NCBI GenBank assembly: GCA_021234535.1
Contig: CM037830.1
Coordinates: 8,187,252-8,251,251, forward strand
DNA length: 64,000 nt
DNA from: Stichopus chloronotus
Lineage: Eukaryota; Echinodermata; Holothuroidea; Aspidochirotida; Stichopodidae
Direction of reading: 5' to 3'
Shown piece by piece: positions 12,746 to 25,929 of this stretch; positions within the stretch are counted from its first letter, which is position 1, and each line of letters starts with the position of its first letter. The notes beneath the pieces were generated by a model that worked only from the letters and a program-made list of their open reading frames with translations, did not search any database and was not told the origin of the DNA. A program made the position numbers and the translations under genes.

Positions 12746-15700
12746 TCACAACCCGTACTTTGCTGCAAGCTTCTCGATTTCATCGTCAGTGGCTTCACCG
12801 GTATTTCTCAAGTGAGCAAATGTTGCTTCAACCACTGAAAATAAAAAAAAAAGAAGGAGATTTGTAAACTTGACAACTTTATACAGCAACAAGCATTTTA
12901 ATTTAAGAAGATTCAGTCACAAAGAAAGCAATGTGTTTCACCGCAAGGGACAAACAGAGCGATTGACCAGCAGTCTTTACTACTCAATGTTTGAATTGTT
13001 TTATAGCAGATGTTAGACAAAAGTTCAGATATGAGTTGGTTTATATGCCATGATGAACCGATCATAGCCTGTTCAAGTGTCACAGAAGCACATGAAGACA
13101 AAACTTCAAATTTCAACTTACTTTTCTTATCCTGTTTTGACATAAACATGACATTCATGTCAAACCTCTGAACTGATGAAAGGCACTGCAACATTTCAAA
13201 CACAGGATCATTGGAACTGCAGACAAAAGAAAGTCAAGCCAAAATAAAACAGTGCATGCTAGATTTCCAAAAAAAAAGAAAGAGGGATGTTGCATCTGTC
13301 ATGTTTTTACAAAATGTGCTTTGATGTGTTTGCATTTCCTACATATGACACTGTTTTGTGAGCAGATTCAGAGCAGATTAGTGGCTTAGTTTTACTGAAC
13401 TTGTTCAACAATACACTTTCACGTGATATATTTTTATGTCACTGTGAATGACTGCTAGATTCATAAATTGAGCTGCAACTTACTGATAAAATTAAAAAAG
13501 GGTAAAAAAAAAAATGATAAAAACTACCTTCCCGAATCAGAACTGGAACTTTACAAGTTCTAATTCTGCGAACAGTTATGGGGACAAATTTGTACGATTA
13601 TGACATCGTTACTTGGTGCAAACGACAAACTATGATGCGCAATATGTCCTGGGTGGATCAATTGTTACGTATTTAAAATAGGGGGTCCAGGACTCATCAC
13701 AGAACCCCTCCCTCCCTCCCTCCCTTTCTCCCTTTCTCCCTTGGACCTGTCCTTGACTACTTTATGATATACTTTCACTCTAGAATCCAAAAATTGATCA
13801 AGGGGTTTGAAGTTTTCTCTTCCAGAGAGCAGATTCCACTTCTGTAGTAACCCTCAGACAATGTAATGTTACTGCCTTCCATACACAGATTTATATGCCA
13901 TGACAAACTGATCATAGCCTGCTCCAGTGTCACAAATACACATTAAATGTACTTGATCATTATAACTGACTTGGATTAAGTATGATCTAAACCAAAGTGC
14001 ATTTTAATTAATTCAAGGTCAATGCCTGCTGAGATTTCCAACTCTGAGAATAATTAACAACTATTACAGCTGATAAAATAAATGTCAACCTGCGGACTGT
14101 AGAGAGTACAATGAGAACAGCTGGGACTAATACTGAATATGTGTGTGAGAAATACAAGATGGCTACCTCAGGTGGAAAGGCATAAAAAAAAAAAATAGTT
14201 GAAAATGTACCAAAAAATGCCAGAAAAGTACCCTCTTTGTCGATGAGAGGTGGCAAACCGGCATTTTGGAGGTACGTTTTGAAAAATAATACTCACGGAA
14301 TGTAAAAATCCAAGATAAGCCGGAGGATTCCGATCAGGAGATTTGAATCAAGGGATTGCTGGAGGATTTTAGGGTACGAAGAAGGAGATATTTGCTGTGA
14401 AATTAAAGAAGAAAAACAATTAGTGGAGAAAGAATCAACGTAGCAGAAACTCCAGACGATGCATTGCAGCCGGAGGTCACTGTTCGATGGGATAGCAACC
14501 TCTGCACCGGTAGGTCCGAGGCCCGTCACCGTAACCGTGGTTGCATTCTTAGAGGAAACACGTAAAGTCTCTCCATTCTCCCCTTTCCTTATCGGAATAT
14601 TAATGGATACGATGAATTAATGTAATGAATGGGGGGGGGGGGGAGCAGCATATTTACATCTACTGGGAAACAAATTCACTTTTATGAGCAATTATTTTAT
14701 GAGCAATTAATATTTCTGTGCTTCTGCTTGACAAGTCACAATTGACGATGGGTAATTATACATTAATAATGTACGTTGAGACCAGGTGTTTGTGAACCAT
14801 GCTACATTAAATAAGAGCTGGTTGTAGAAATTATTATCTACGTGTTTGATTGCTAAGAGCAGGTGATGACAAAATGTTATGGCTTATTCTTTCCACTGTT
14901 AGGGTGTAATTATCTTTTAATAGCACAAAGAAATAAAAATTTGTTTTAAACTCGCTTATTTCGAAAACACCTCAAGAGGAAAATGAATAAAAGTAAGTGA
15001 GGATGGATTGCAATTTTGATCCCATCAAAATTTTCTTTCCAATGTAACCTGTTTTTATTTGGAAATGAATTCAGAAAACATCAAGACCACTCTATTTTCA
15101 TACATTGAGTCATGTATACTTGACACGAGCAATTACATTAACCACTGCATTCTGCAAAGGCTTGTAATTAGAGGCAGTGAAGTTTAAACAAAAATACAAT
15201 ATCTGGTGAGAATGGTGTGCTTCAAAATATTACAATGCCCTAAATGTTGAGATTTTTTATTTACTTCACCTTACAATGCAGCAAGGATATAGAAAATGTC
15301 TGTCATTAATCTAATACACCTTCATATCAACACTAGTATTACCGCCACCCAGGACCCAGTTCTGAAATTGCTACGATGATCCAAAGTTTCAAATTATGGA
15401 AGATTGTATGCCTGACCAAAAAAAAAAATGAAAATGTTACTTTTTTCTCATGGTTTGTTGGGTTTTTCAGGTTTCATAAAATATAATAGATTTCCTAATG
15501 CAGAAACTCTTTTGCTGCAAAATTTGTTTATTATTGTCAAAGTTATTGGGTTTTCAATACAAAATAGACTGAAGACAAACAAACAGTCATAGTTGACAAA
15601 TAGGTTATGGCACTATACCATACCTTAAATTACAATGAAGGTAAGGGTTAGTGTCCTTCATAATGGCATCATCCTTTGTTATCCCACTGAAATGAAGACT

Positions 15701-18700
15701 TACCTTAAAATATTGATAAAGGTAAGGTGGGTACTTCTGAAGCTGTTTCCAGTCTTTTGCCAGCTGATATGACGTTTGAGGAGTCAGAGGTATATTTACT
15801 TTGCTGCTCCAGCAAACAGGGTCTGAAGATGCTGCAGAGGAAGATGGGGCAGGTGACTTAGATAATGCATCCTCTGTGTCTTCCAATCTCCTCCTGAGAA
15901 CAGAACCATAAATACATTAAAGTCATTGTTACATGATTCACTGGGATAATACAATTGAAAATTCTTCAATGCTAAGATACCGAAGAAACTGGCTTCAACC
16001 TCTTAAAAGAATGTTCCAGATAATACACTCCGAATGTTGTCCTAAAATCCATAGTAATAATAAATATCATGTCAATAACCCTCAATTTGCTCTGATGTCT
16101 TTATGTATTGATATGGATTGTTAGAAACTGCCAAAAGGTTGAAAAGGACCACCATGCCTTTGGCGTAGAAGTCGCACAGAAACATGAGCAAACAAAACCA
16201 CTGTGCAAGCTTCATCTCTCTAACGTTATTTTATATACATTATATATATCATAATATGCTTTAGAATTCCAATATTTTTGTGAACAAAATGTTTATACAA
16301 TACATATTAGATCTTTGAACATGTTAAAAAAATTTAGTCCTAGCCCATCATAGCGAAGTCTTTCGCAAAGTGTGTAACCGAATCGTAGCTAGACAATCGC
16401 GTTGTATTGTGGAAGCAGGGAGTTGAGGTATTTGTGGTATCGCAATTGCCTGGAAACAACATTCTTTCCTTTCAATGCACAGTTATACACTAGATGAACC
16501 ATCCTATGAGATTTAACAACATATTCTACAATCATATTCTACACAGGCTTCTTTTGTGAAAAAGCACTTTTTTTTTCAAAGTGTTCCTTTTAGAGTTTCA
16601 AAGGTAGTAGCTCAAATATACAGAATAAATTATCCCAAGGCTTTTCACTATTGAACTAATTAGCTAAGCTGCAAGATTTTTATTGTCAAAGACAACTAAT
16701 TTTCATGAAGTGTGTGCCGATTTTGTCAGGTGTAAGTCCCCTTCTTTAAGTAAAATGTGTTTCCTTTTGTTTCTCCCTTTTTCTAGATGCCATAGTACGC
16801 AAAAAAACTGCACCAGTGTGTAACTTCAAAGAGTTATATGTAGCTCTGTGCATATAGGATGGTTCTTTGATCAATGAGAACTCCTCCATCGAACAACAAA
16901 AAAACACATTCTATCAAACTCACGACTTCTGATTACACTTATTTACATAACTCCAAACGCCATTTTCTACTCTTCAATACTGCTTTCATCTTTCTCAAGT
17001 TATATTTCTTAGCTGAGGCAATATTATTGTGATGAAAGCCACATGTCAGACCTGTCTTTAGATTTCAGGATAATTTCATCTGCATCTATCTCCGGCTGAC
17101 TGACTCTCTCAGAGGATGGAGATGCTGACTGGTTCATTTTACTATCATTGTCATCTTCATCATCAGAATTCTTCTCTGTTAGTCCTATTTCTTCGATGGC
17201 AATTCGTCTGAGAGGTTTCTGTTAAAGTCAAAGAAATTACATCTCGGCTTAGTCTGATGCAAGGGGGTCAATGGCTGCAAACTAAAACGTAAAATTGCTG
17301 CTTCTGTTTGGGATAACTATCCTTTTCCAATATTCCATTAGAACTGTAGTTCATTCACGAACCTGGCCTAATTCACAAACACAACCACTCATTGGCATTT
17401 TCTGATTCAGTTACGTATGATTTAACAAAGTGAGGGAGGGAGTCTTCGTCACTCCACATTAACCATTGCCTGGAGATCACACGTAAAAGTGGAGTCCACA
17501 TCACTCCGTATTTACTACTGTCTGGTGGTGACAGGAAAGTATGGAGTCCCATCATTCCATACTTATAACTTGTCCAGAATCTCCATCACTATACAAATTT
17601 ACCGTTGAGTAAAGTATGGAGTCTCCATCACTCCACACATTCACCATTGACTGAAGGGAATGGTAAAGTATGGATTCTTCGTGGCCCCATATTTACCACT
17701 GTCTGGTGGTTTCAGTAAAGTATGGAGTCTCCTTCATGCCACACACTGACCATTTAATAGAAAAAACAATCAAGGATGGAATCTTTTATCACTCCACATT
17801 TACCACTTTCCGGTGGCAACAGTGAAGTATGGAGTCTTTATTATTCTTCTATCACAAAATTACATCTAAACATTTGCTTGTCTTGTTAGATTTGATAAAA
17901 TGGCTCCACGCGTCTTCCACATGATAAATCTCCCTCAATGCAGGGAATGAAGACTATCACCATACCAACATCGAATGTGACTGCCAAAGATTTCCACAGG
18001 ACAACTACAACTTATCGCATGTGACAGAGCAAAAAAAGGTTCATTTGTTCACTTCTCATCTTTTAGAAGATCGTTCAAGTTAGTTTTGCTGCTAATTATG
18101 AGTCTATCACATTTTGCCACATTAAATGCTGCACTATTCAGGAGGGATATTGTGACTAACCCATTCCAAAAAAACCCCATAAAAAACACTAATTCCATGT
18201 GCAACATGTCAGACTTAGAGAAACGTTTCTTGAATTGGACACACTGACACACATCGTCACCTGCCCCTAAATTTATCAGAATTAAAATCACACAATAATA
18301 ACAATCTCATTATTAAGCTTATCTTTTTTTGTAATCCCATTCAACTTGCATCTTGTTAGTACTAATTACCTTTGATCTCAGGTGAGGTGGTTTATGAATT
18401 CGTCTAACAATGCCCTCCTCTTCGACCAGTTTCATCCGCTTCTTTTCTGCTTCCTCCATCCTCTCCTTTTCGAGCTGTTTCAACTTTGAATCGATTTTCC
18501 TAATTTCAGAAGCGGCTTGTTTGTTAGATGGTTCTATGTTTAAGACCTGCATGAAATCTGATACAAAATGAAAATCAAAAAACCAAGTGACATCACCCAT
18601 CTGGAAAAGAGATGGCCTTCATTCAGAAGTTAAAAGAGTAAAACCCTGAATGACAATCTGGTGGAATTATGTTTATATCTTTCACCATTTTGAGATGTGA

Positions 18701-19646
18701 CTTTTCAAAGTTCGATGAAAATGCAAACCGATGATGTGGAGTGTTGCAAAGTGTCAGTATTTCTTTTGTTAGGCCTGTATATTTTGCTTCTTAGTTAGTT
18801 CGCATCTGGCTTGCGCATTGGTAAGTGATATCAATAATTTTAAAGAAGACAATGCATACCTCCAAAATAAAACCCTCAGGGCAAAAGGCACATCATGTGA
18901 GTCACTCCCTCTACATCACAAATTACTTTGGCATATTTGGCCTACGTTTACTCATGATGGATTTGTAAAACAGAAATTTGTTGATAAAATGGTCAGTATT
19001 TGATAGGTTTTAGTGGAAATGGTGGAAATTTTGACGGTTTTAATGATTAATTTGGTCAATACTCCAACATGTGTTTTTCATGTCATATGTACTTTAAGTG
19101 GCCATTACATGGAAAAGCAAAAAAAAAAGAGTGTTACATCTATTGATTTAGGAAAACTTGTGAGGCTAAAAAACTGCTTATAATCATTCACAGACATATT
19201 GTACTATTTAGAAATACTTTCTTTTGAAATTTGGTAATCCATTTAGCTAGTGAAACACTTTTATTTCCAGTTACTTTTCATATTTTTCTTCGGCTCTGTT
19301 GGTAAACCTTTACATATAAATCAATGGAAATGCAACAAGTTTTACCAAAACAAAATCTTGGCAATAGGAGCATTTACACCCCAAGAAATTTGGTCATTTT
19401 TTTTTTCACACTCCCAGAGATCATGCTGGTAGGAATGTGAGTATCACGGAGTCAGGGACATGTCACAAGAATAAAATAATTACACAGTCCCCTAATAGAA
19501 GAACTTCTTCTTCTCAAAGGCAAACACATTTCATGCAAATGCAAATACAAATATGAATAACTACCAAGCATGGTCAACATCCACTGACATTTCATGAAAG
19601 GTAGAAAGACTTACAGACAGACTTACAGACAGACAGACAGACAGGC

Positions 19647-19705
<59 letters not shown>

Positions 19706-22700
19706 AAGATCACAGACTGTCAGATGTGAGTGAGTCAACAGTGCTAGTGTAAGTCAACACTACCAATGTTACCATTTTTGTGAAAAAAGGGTCAGCACAT
19801 AGTTGTGCCAGTATATCCACATTGAGTACCACTAAAGCTAAAACCATATTTGGAGAGACTACAGCAAAGCCAAAAATTGCAGTACCCTTTTTTGCATCTT
19901 CAAATTTCCTCAGCTCGATCCTTGCTGTCCCCCGCCTGGCATACGCTTTTACATAGGTGAAGTCAAGACGTATTGATACAGAGCAGTCTTTCTCTGCTTC
20001 CGAGTACCTGGGCAGAATAAAAAGCAAGAAAAAAAAGAAACTATGAAAACAGGGCCTTTAAATTCTGCCTGTTTTCCTGTATGCTGCCATGGAATGTATA
20101 ACAAAAGGGAAATATTTTCAAACCCCATTTGGCGACTCAACACTTACACCACTTAATGAGAGAGCCATTTGTTGCAATAAGCGTTTGAACCAAGTCCAAA
20201 ATTCAAACCTGGATGCCTACACTCCATAGTTTATCGGGGTACCTGGGTACCAGAATATACAACCAGGTGGGTGCAATTGAGAAGGAGATACAATGCAAAC
20301 AACTTACTCTTTTAAGTATCCTTGTTTCTTCCAAGACCACCTCTTTTGTTCACCACTTACAGACTCAATAGACTTAAAAGGCAGTACAAAATTATGCACA
20401 AGGGTTCAAGTCATCTGCTCCATCGTAAATTGCCGATCAGAAAATTTTGTCCATAGCTATAACATTGCCAGTTGCTATTCTTGAGAAATCAGTTATCAAC
20501 TTCCGACGCGTCCTGACGCCTATCACAGTAAAAAAAGTTGGATGTTGTGTAACTTGTTAAACATGGATACACCTTCTGCAACCATGGGAAGTTTTGCAGA
20601 AATTAATAAAATGCAGCAGTAAAATATAATATTTTATAATTTGCACTTGACAAAAGTCCCAAGCCTTTCTCTTATAAGCCAGTCTGTCTAGATTCCAAAG
20701 AGAGGACCAGTGATTTTGATTTGTGAGACAGTGGTCCGGACTTGACTGTCGGTAACAAACCTTGCATCAAAGCTTCACTCTGAGCAAATCCTTTCATAGA
20801 GTATAAGAAGGTGTGAATAAACGTTACTTGGATACCGCTAGAACTACGATACATACGCAAAAAGTAAAACTGTGCTCTAAGCTGTACTCATGCATCCCTT
20901 TATGAACTGGAAGTTATCATGCTGGAGAAAGTCTAAAAGGATTAGCATAAGTTAATCTTCCCATTGTATCTCCTACTCAGTTGCATCTTCCTGATACAAC
21001 ATCCACTTGGCTATGAGTTTCCCATGAAGTCATAATACCACACCTTGCTTTGAGTGCTAAAATAACACGTGTATCTTACGTATGGGTGTGACAATGAAGT
21101 GTCCTTGGTAATTGCATAATTGCTGAATTTCCAGTTATCAGGTTAGAAAAAAAAAAATCCTGTGAGGAAAAAGTAAGATTTTAATTTTTCTTTCACACCT
21201 ACAAAAAAAAAAAATTGACAACGTCCAGGTGCAAAACACCTTTGATGCTTGATAACGCAAAAGTTGACAGAACACAGTACTCATACCACAACCAAGAAAA
21301 GAAACAAAATACAACACATAACAAATGAAAAAAAGCAAACAAATTTTTCTTTTAAATGAATATCAAGTAACATGGAACACAAGTTACTTCTGTGTGCACA
21401 TCATGTCAAGAAATTTACGAACAGCTACCTTTTCAACTTGAGGAGAGCCATGGCTCTATTTGCTGGAAGAATAGCATTTGTAGGATCAGCATCAATGCCT
21501 TTTGTGTAGCAGGTGACAGCATCTTCATATCTGCCTTTCTTGAAGAGAGAGTTACCCTGCAAAAGAAGCAGACATCACTTAGAAAATCATCCAAGCTGCA
21601 ACAGACATATATGAGGAAACAGCAGAAGGGTAGATAATGTATCCAATGGAGTCAGAATAACATAGCATCGTAGATACAGCCATTGCAATGAGGATAACAC
21701 CATTTGTGAGACTTGCCAAAGCTATTAAACCAAACGAGGATCATCCTCTGCACTTTAAAATTATTTATGCGATAGAACAAACTATAATTTAAAAAATCCA
21801 ACTTTAATTCCACGTTTTACTTTTTTACCAAAATTTTTCTCTTTGTGCAAGACAAATTTTTGTAATTGCTGGTAACTTCATACCAAATTTGATGGTACAT
21901 ACTTTGTACTTTGTTTTTTACTTTATCTCTTAAATGTTTCTCTATACCTTAATGTAGTGTTCTAGTGTTCTTTAAATGTTATCAATGTTTTATCCCGTTA
22001 ATAAATTTTTGAAAACTTTACACTGGAAAAAAGAATGAATGAATGGTACATGAATGAATGAACTAATGAATGAACAAATGAGAAAATGAATGAACGATTA
22101 AATGAATGAATGAATATCTACAGTCATTAGTTAGAATTAACTTTGTGACTGTAACCAAAAAGGTGTTGACAACAGCACAGCAGGTCGTTCTTAACACTGG
22201 TACAATGTGATCCTACAGTTAGGTATACTTTCAGTATAGCTACAGTATTACATTCTCAACACTAGCTGGTACCATGTGATCCTAAGGTAGGTACACTAGC
22301 AGCACAGCTAATACTCTCCATTCTGGAGGTTTAGGTGATCCTATGGTTGGGATAAAGATCAGCTCATATTGCTATGATTTGATACATCCACTGAAAGTTT
22401 CTCTCGAAGTTAATGCTTGTAGAAATTGTTACTGCTACGATTGTTGAAAGTCAAGCTAGTCTAGCGCTTCCAAACCAACACCCCCCCCCCCCCCCACTAT
22501 GACTGACACTTGAAACAGGTTTATGAGAATAACTCCACCAGGAATACTTCACATCTGGATTTTTTTCAGCTGAAGAAGAATGATACCATCACTACAGCCA
22601 GAGAGCATCCCAGAGGCAAATGATTTTCAGTCTGGTGGAAATCATAATTTATGACTACACCTAAACCAAGGAAAAACTGATATACATTACATCCACCTTA

Positions 22701-25700
22701 TTCTGAGGACTCATGGTTGACAATTTTTTCTCTGTATTTTTTCTTCACTTACTCTCTCTTTCTCCTCATTAGCCTCCTGAATCTTCCTCTGCCTCTCTAG
22801 CTCTTCTCTTTCAGCATCCGAGTCTGTTTCGTACTCAGAGCCTGCCGAGTAGCCCTCCCCATCAACATCCTCACACGCCTTGTCCTGAAAAGGTAAAATA
22901 CCAACATGTCACAGACATTGATGAGACATTGCTAAATTGTACTAAAATACATTAGCTATCTCAATAAGTTGAATGTATATGGAAGTTATTGGCACATACT
23001 GTAATTATGCAAACAGTTCCAGAGGCACCATCATTCCAGAATATTCATTTAAGCCCATATCCAAGTGCCAATTGGAAGTGGTAAGGGAGCTTATCATAGT
23101 CACTCCGTCGTGCCCCTTCGTGTATCACTCTGAATAGGCTTTTAAGAATTGCAAGCGGTAATCAATCACGTCAGCAAACATTTCAAGAGTCAAGCATTTG
23201 ATGTACTGTTAAACCAAATCAATTTACCACATCAAACTTGTCCCAAGCCCTGTAGTCGTATGCTTTAATCCTTTCTGGTTTCTTTTCAACCTTCTCTTCT
23301 TTTTTCACATCATCTGCTTCTACTACTTCGATGTTCATCTGTTGAACTTTCTTCCTCATTTTCTTCTCTCTGACTCGATTCCTGATCGGAGGTTGCTCAT
23401 CCTGGAAGAGATGGAAACATATCCAGGGGTTTAAAACTATCATCTCAGCTACACACAAAGCACTGAACAGTATGATGGTAAACTTGCACACAAAGTTGGT
23501 TGCACCCCAACAGCAAGTCAAGGAATACCAGATGAAGCCACATGTGAATGATATCCGTAGACAGAATTTTTAACAAGACTTCCACTCACTCCTGGCACAT
23601 ACTGTAGGATAGCAGAAGGGGATGGAGGAGCTAATCTGGTATTAGACAGGATGGTGCCAGAGAGATAATATGAAGGTAATTTTGTTTAAATCAACATGAA
23701 AATCATGATCTAAATTGATTTACTTGAAAAAAAAAAAAAAAACCCACCAATGCTGGCAGGTACTATGGAGGATTACAATGATCACAATACAAATTGGTTG
23801 CAGATACTGCTCATGTGTTTCCTCATCTTGTGTGTATTTTTTTCTTTACTCAATGTGCGGATGCTGCTAGAACATGTACTCAGTACATGGATCTACATCT
23901 TTTTTCAGAGCCTGGTATGACCTAAAATGTGAAAGTTGGTGCTTTTGCCTTCTACTGGTCATCTTGGTACTGTTCTGTATTCTGTATTCTTGCACAGTAT
24001 TCTTCAAAGAAGTTTGTGCCTAATACCTATAAGGTTAGAAGAATGATAAATATACCAACATGGATGACTACCACAGCAAAAAAAGGGGGTAATTCAAAGC
24101 AGGTGCTCTTTGAGAAAGGTGTAGAATTACCAAGTTGCATTCAAATTTTCTAATTTCTAAAAAGACTTTAAACACTGCTTCTTGTGAGGTTAGAAGAGTC
24201 AAGAGACACTCAGAGGTCAACTAGCCTGTAACAGTGAGACTGATATTAAGATTTTTGATCAGAGCAGCATAGCACTGGTTGCCTTCTTCAACAAGTTTTA
24301 AGCTCTTGTGAAAGTTGCTTGGAAATATACTCATAAATGAGGGAGAAAACAGTGTCCTTGTAATTTAAGGCCTATCAGCCAACACCTCATGTTTGTGATG
24401 TGATGGAGTCAAATTACAGGAGACTATATTGTGAAATATCTTACAAAAGTTTAAGTATGGTAAAACCTCAAAGTTACAGTTACAGAACTTTACAAAACAG
24501 TGATTTAAATCAAATAAATCAATTTAATCATGATTTTAGATTTTAAATGTGATTTAAATAGGCTCGACTCAAACAACCCTGACTAGCTATATCGCAGTGC
24601 TTAAATTTTAGAAAGTACTGAAGTTGTCATAGAGTAACAACAGGTTGGGGTAGTAACAGTAAGCAGATTAACTATAGCATACCCCACCATAGGGGTATAG
24701 GTATCGGGGGGTATAGGGGATAGATACTTATTTATACTACATGAATATATAAATATTGTTACATGACTTAGGTTTGAATAGGACTGTGTGTATTGTATGC
24801 ATTTTAGAATCCCCAACCTCCAGATTCACTCTCATAGCATAGTGGGTAAGGCGTAAGACCTACAATGCAACTATTACCTTCATATCCCAGGTTCGAAGCC
24901 TCCTACTTCCTCATTCTATTTCACTAATAGACTTAAAACGCTTCTTCCACAGGTCTAACAGAACTCCATTTCACAGAAAATTATAACTTTGAAATACCGA
25001 AAAGAGAAAAAAAAAATAGAAAAAAAATAAGAAAAGATAGAACATAGATGATATACCATCTCGTTTAGTTGTCTGATACCTTCTTGTCACTTCCGATCAC
25101 TGATTCTAAATTCGTACCAAAATTTGTAAGTCTAAAGCCCCTTTAGTGGCTACACTGGCTTCGCCGGCTCTATTGCAAAGAAATCTTTTAAAGCGATACT
25201 TAACTTTATGTTAAGAGTTAAACAATTTTTTTAAGTCCAAAGGCTTTCCCCTGAGTGGCTACATCGAATCTACCGTCTCCAACATGGTTTGCAGTTTAAT
25301 ACCTAACTTTCTGGGCGTTATATTCATTGACAGCTTCCTGTGTGTTATTGTGTTAGCTTGGCTTGGTACAGTAGCAAAGATCCTATGCCTAATTTATGCA
25401 CTAATTTTGCTGAAGCCTGTAATCTACACCTAACCTGTAACTGTATGTACGTGAAGCCAGGGTTGGCTTAAGTTACATTGGGACTGACATTAGGCCCACA
25501 CACCCCCCCCCCCCCCTCCACTGTATAGGCCTTGACAAAGGCAGGGCCTAAACATGAAGACAGGTTGATCTCATCACTGATTTAAGACCATGTGCTGGAG
25601 GCAAATGGTTAACTGTCTCAGCGTTTCACTGTAGTATTCAATACCATAGGCTTGGCCTAAGTCAAACAGGACATAGGAGTTAGGACTAACTTAGGCCGGA

Positions 25701-25929
25701 CTTAACTTATGCCATAGCGTTAGGCCTATGCGTTAGGATACTACAGTAAGTCCTAAGATAAGACTCCCGGTACCTCGCTATTTGAATCAGAGTCTGATTT
25801 CTTTCTCAATTTTGCATCTTTCTGCTTGATATTACTTTCCCAGCTTTTCAAGTCCCTTATGAAATCGCTGACATCCTCCTGATTCTGACGAATCTGGTGC
25901 TGGAGAGAGATGAACTGGTCTGCTGACAT
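12746..25929 (-). CDS. RPAP3: RNA polymerase II-associated protein 3 (R2TP/HSP90 co-chaperone), complete, 11 coding exons
   Basis: Exons in transcript order: 25774-25929 (ATG 25927-25929), 23228-23401, 22753-22884, 21429-21556, 19886-20007, 18370-18557, 17052-17218, 15704-15893, 14297-14394, 13122-13216, 12746-12834 (TGA 12746-12748). All junction phases agree; the total is 1539 nt, 512 residues. The N-terminus reads like vertebrate RPAP3 (DFIRDLKSWESNIKQKD at about 23-39), followed by the conserved IKAYDYRAWDKFDV. One three-repeat TPR module spans about 150-255 (GNSLFKKGRYEDAVTCYTKG; KAYARRGTARIELRKFEDA), ending in a basic helix. After it comes KPLRRIAIEE, matching the human linker, then an acidic/Ser stretch, then RPAP3_C at about 390-484 (PPYLYQYFK; RFDMNVMFMS). 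In the family the TPRs bind HSP90/HSP70 C-termini and RPAP3_C binds the RUVBL1/2 ring, for assembly of RNA polymerases, snoRNPs and PIKKs. Human RPAP3 has two TPR modules and about 665 residues; the second is absent here. Confidence 0.96.
13036..13945. repeat. Local duplication pair (about 57 bp) beside RPAP3 exon 10
   Basis: 13036-13092 and 13889-13945 share 'ttatatgccatga' and 'gatcatagcctg(t/c)tc(a)agtgtcaca'. They are about 850 bp apart and in direct orientation, one on each side of exon 10 (13122-13216). Looks like an old dispersed duplication rather than an exon copy. Confidence 0.65.
13702..13742. repeat. CT-rich microsatellite (CCCT)n/(CTTT)n
   Basis: Runs of ccct followed by ccctttct units, in an RPAP3 intron. 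Confidence 0.85.
17425..17850. repeat. Minisatellite in an RPAP3 intron, about 60/120-bp units
   Basis: Recurring 'gtatggagtc(t)cc(a)tcactccacat' and 'ttaccactgtctggtgg(t)nacagtaaa' blocks, six to seven diverged half-units. It lies between RPAP3 exons 7 (17052-17218) and 6 (18370-18557). Not coding. Confidence 0.8.
18680..19095 (-). mobile_element. TTAA-type MITE, family 'AGGTCTGGTGACATG', fragment
   Basis: Matches the interior of the intact element at 37925-38492 in inverse orientation: shared 'aaagtgtcagt', 'cttttgttag', 'ggtaagtgatatcaata', 'ccaaaataaaaccctc'. Both termini are lost. In an RPAP3 intron. Confidence 0.7.
19608..19702. repeat. (CAGA)n tetranucleotide microsatellite
   Basis: About 20 near-perfect CAGA/ACAG units, in the RPAP3 intron between exons 6 and 5. 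Likely length-polymorphic. Confidence 0.95.
22030..22115. repeat. (GAAT)n imperfect microsatellite
   Basis: Interrupted gaat/aatg units in the RPAP3 intron between exons 4 and 3. Confidence 0.85.
24828..24910 (+). repeat. tRNA-like Pol III promoter module (decayed tRNA or SINE head)
   Basis: A-box TAGCATAGTGGG at 24835-24846 and perfect-type B-box GGTTCGAAGCC at 24890-24900, 43 bases apart. The flanks that would form the acceptor stem (24828-24834 and 24904-24910) do not pair, so it is not a working tRNA gene. A tRNA-derived SINE head or a pseudogene fits. It lies in RPAP3 intron 1. No obvious A-tail was identified. Confidence 0.5.

Noticed and set aside
19608..19702. Regular short repeats that could suggest a CRISPR array
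   Set aside because: A continuous CAGA tetranucleotide with no spacers, in an animal intron.
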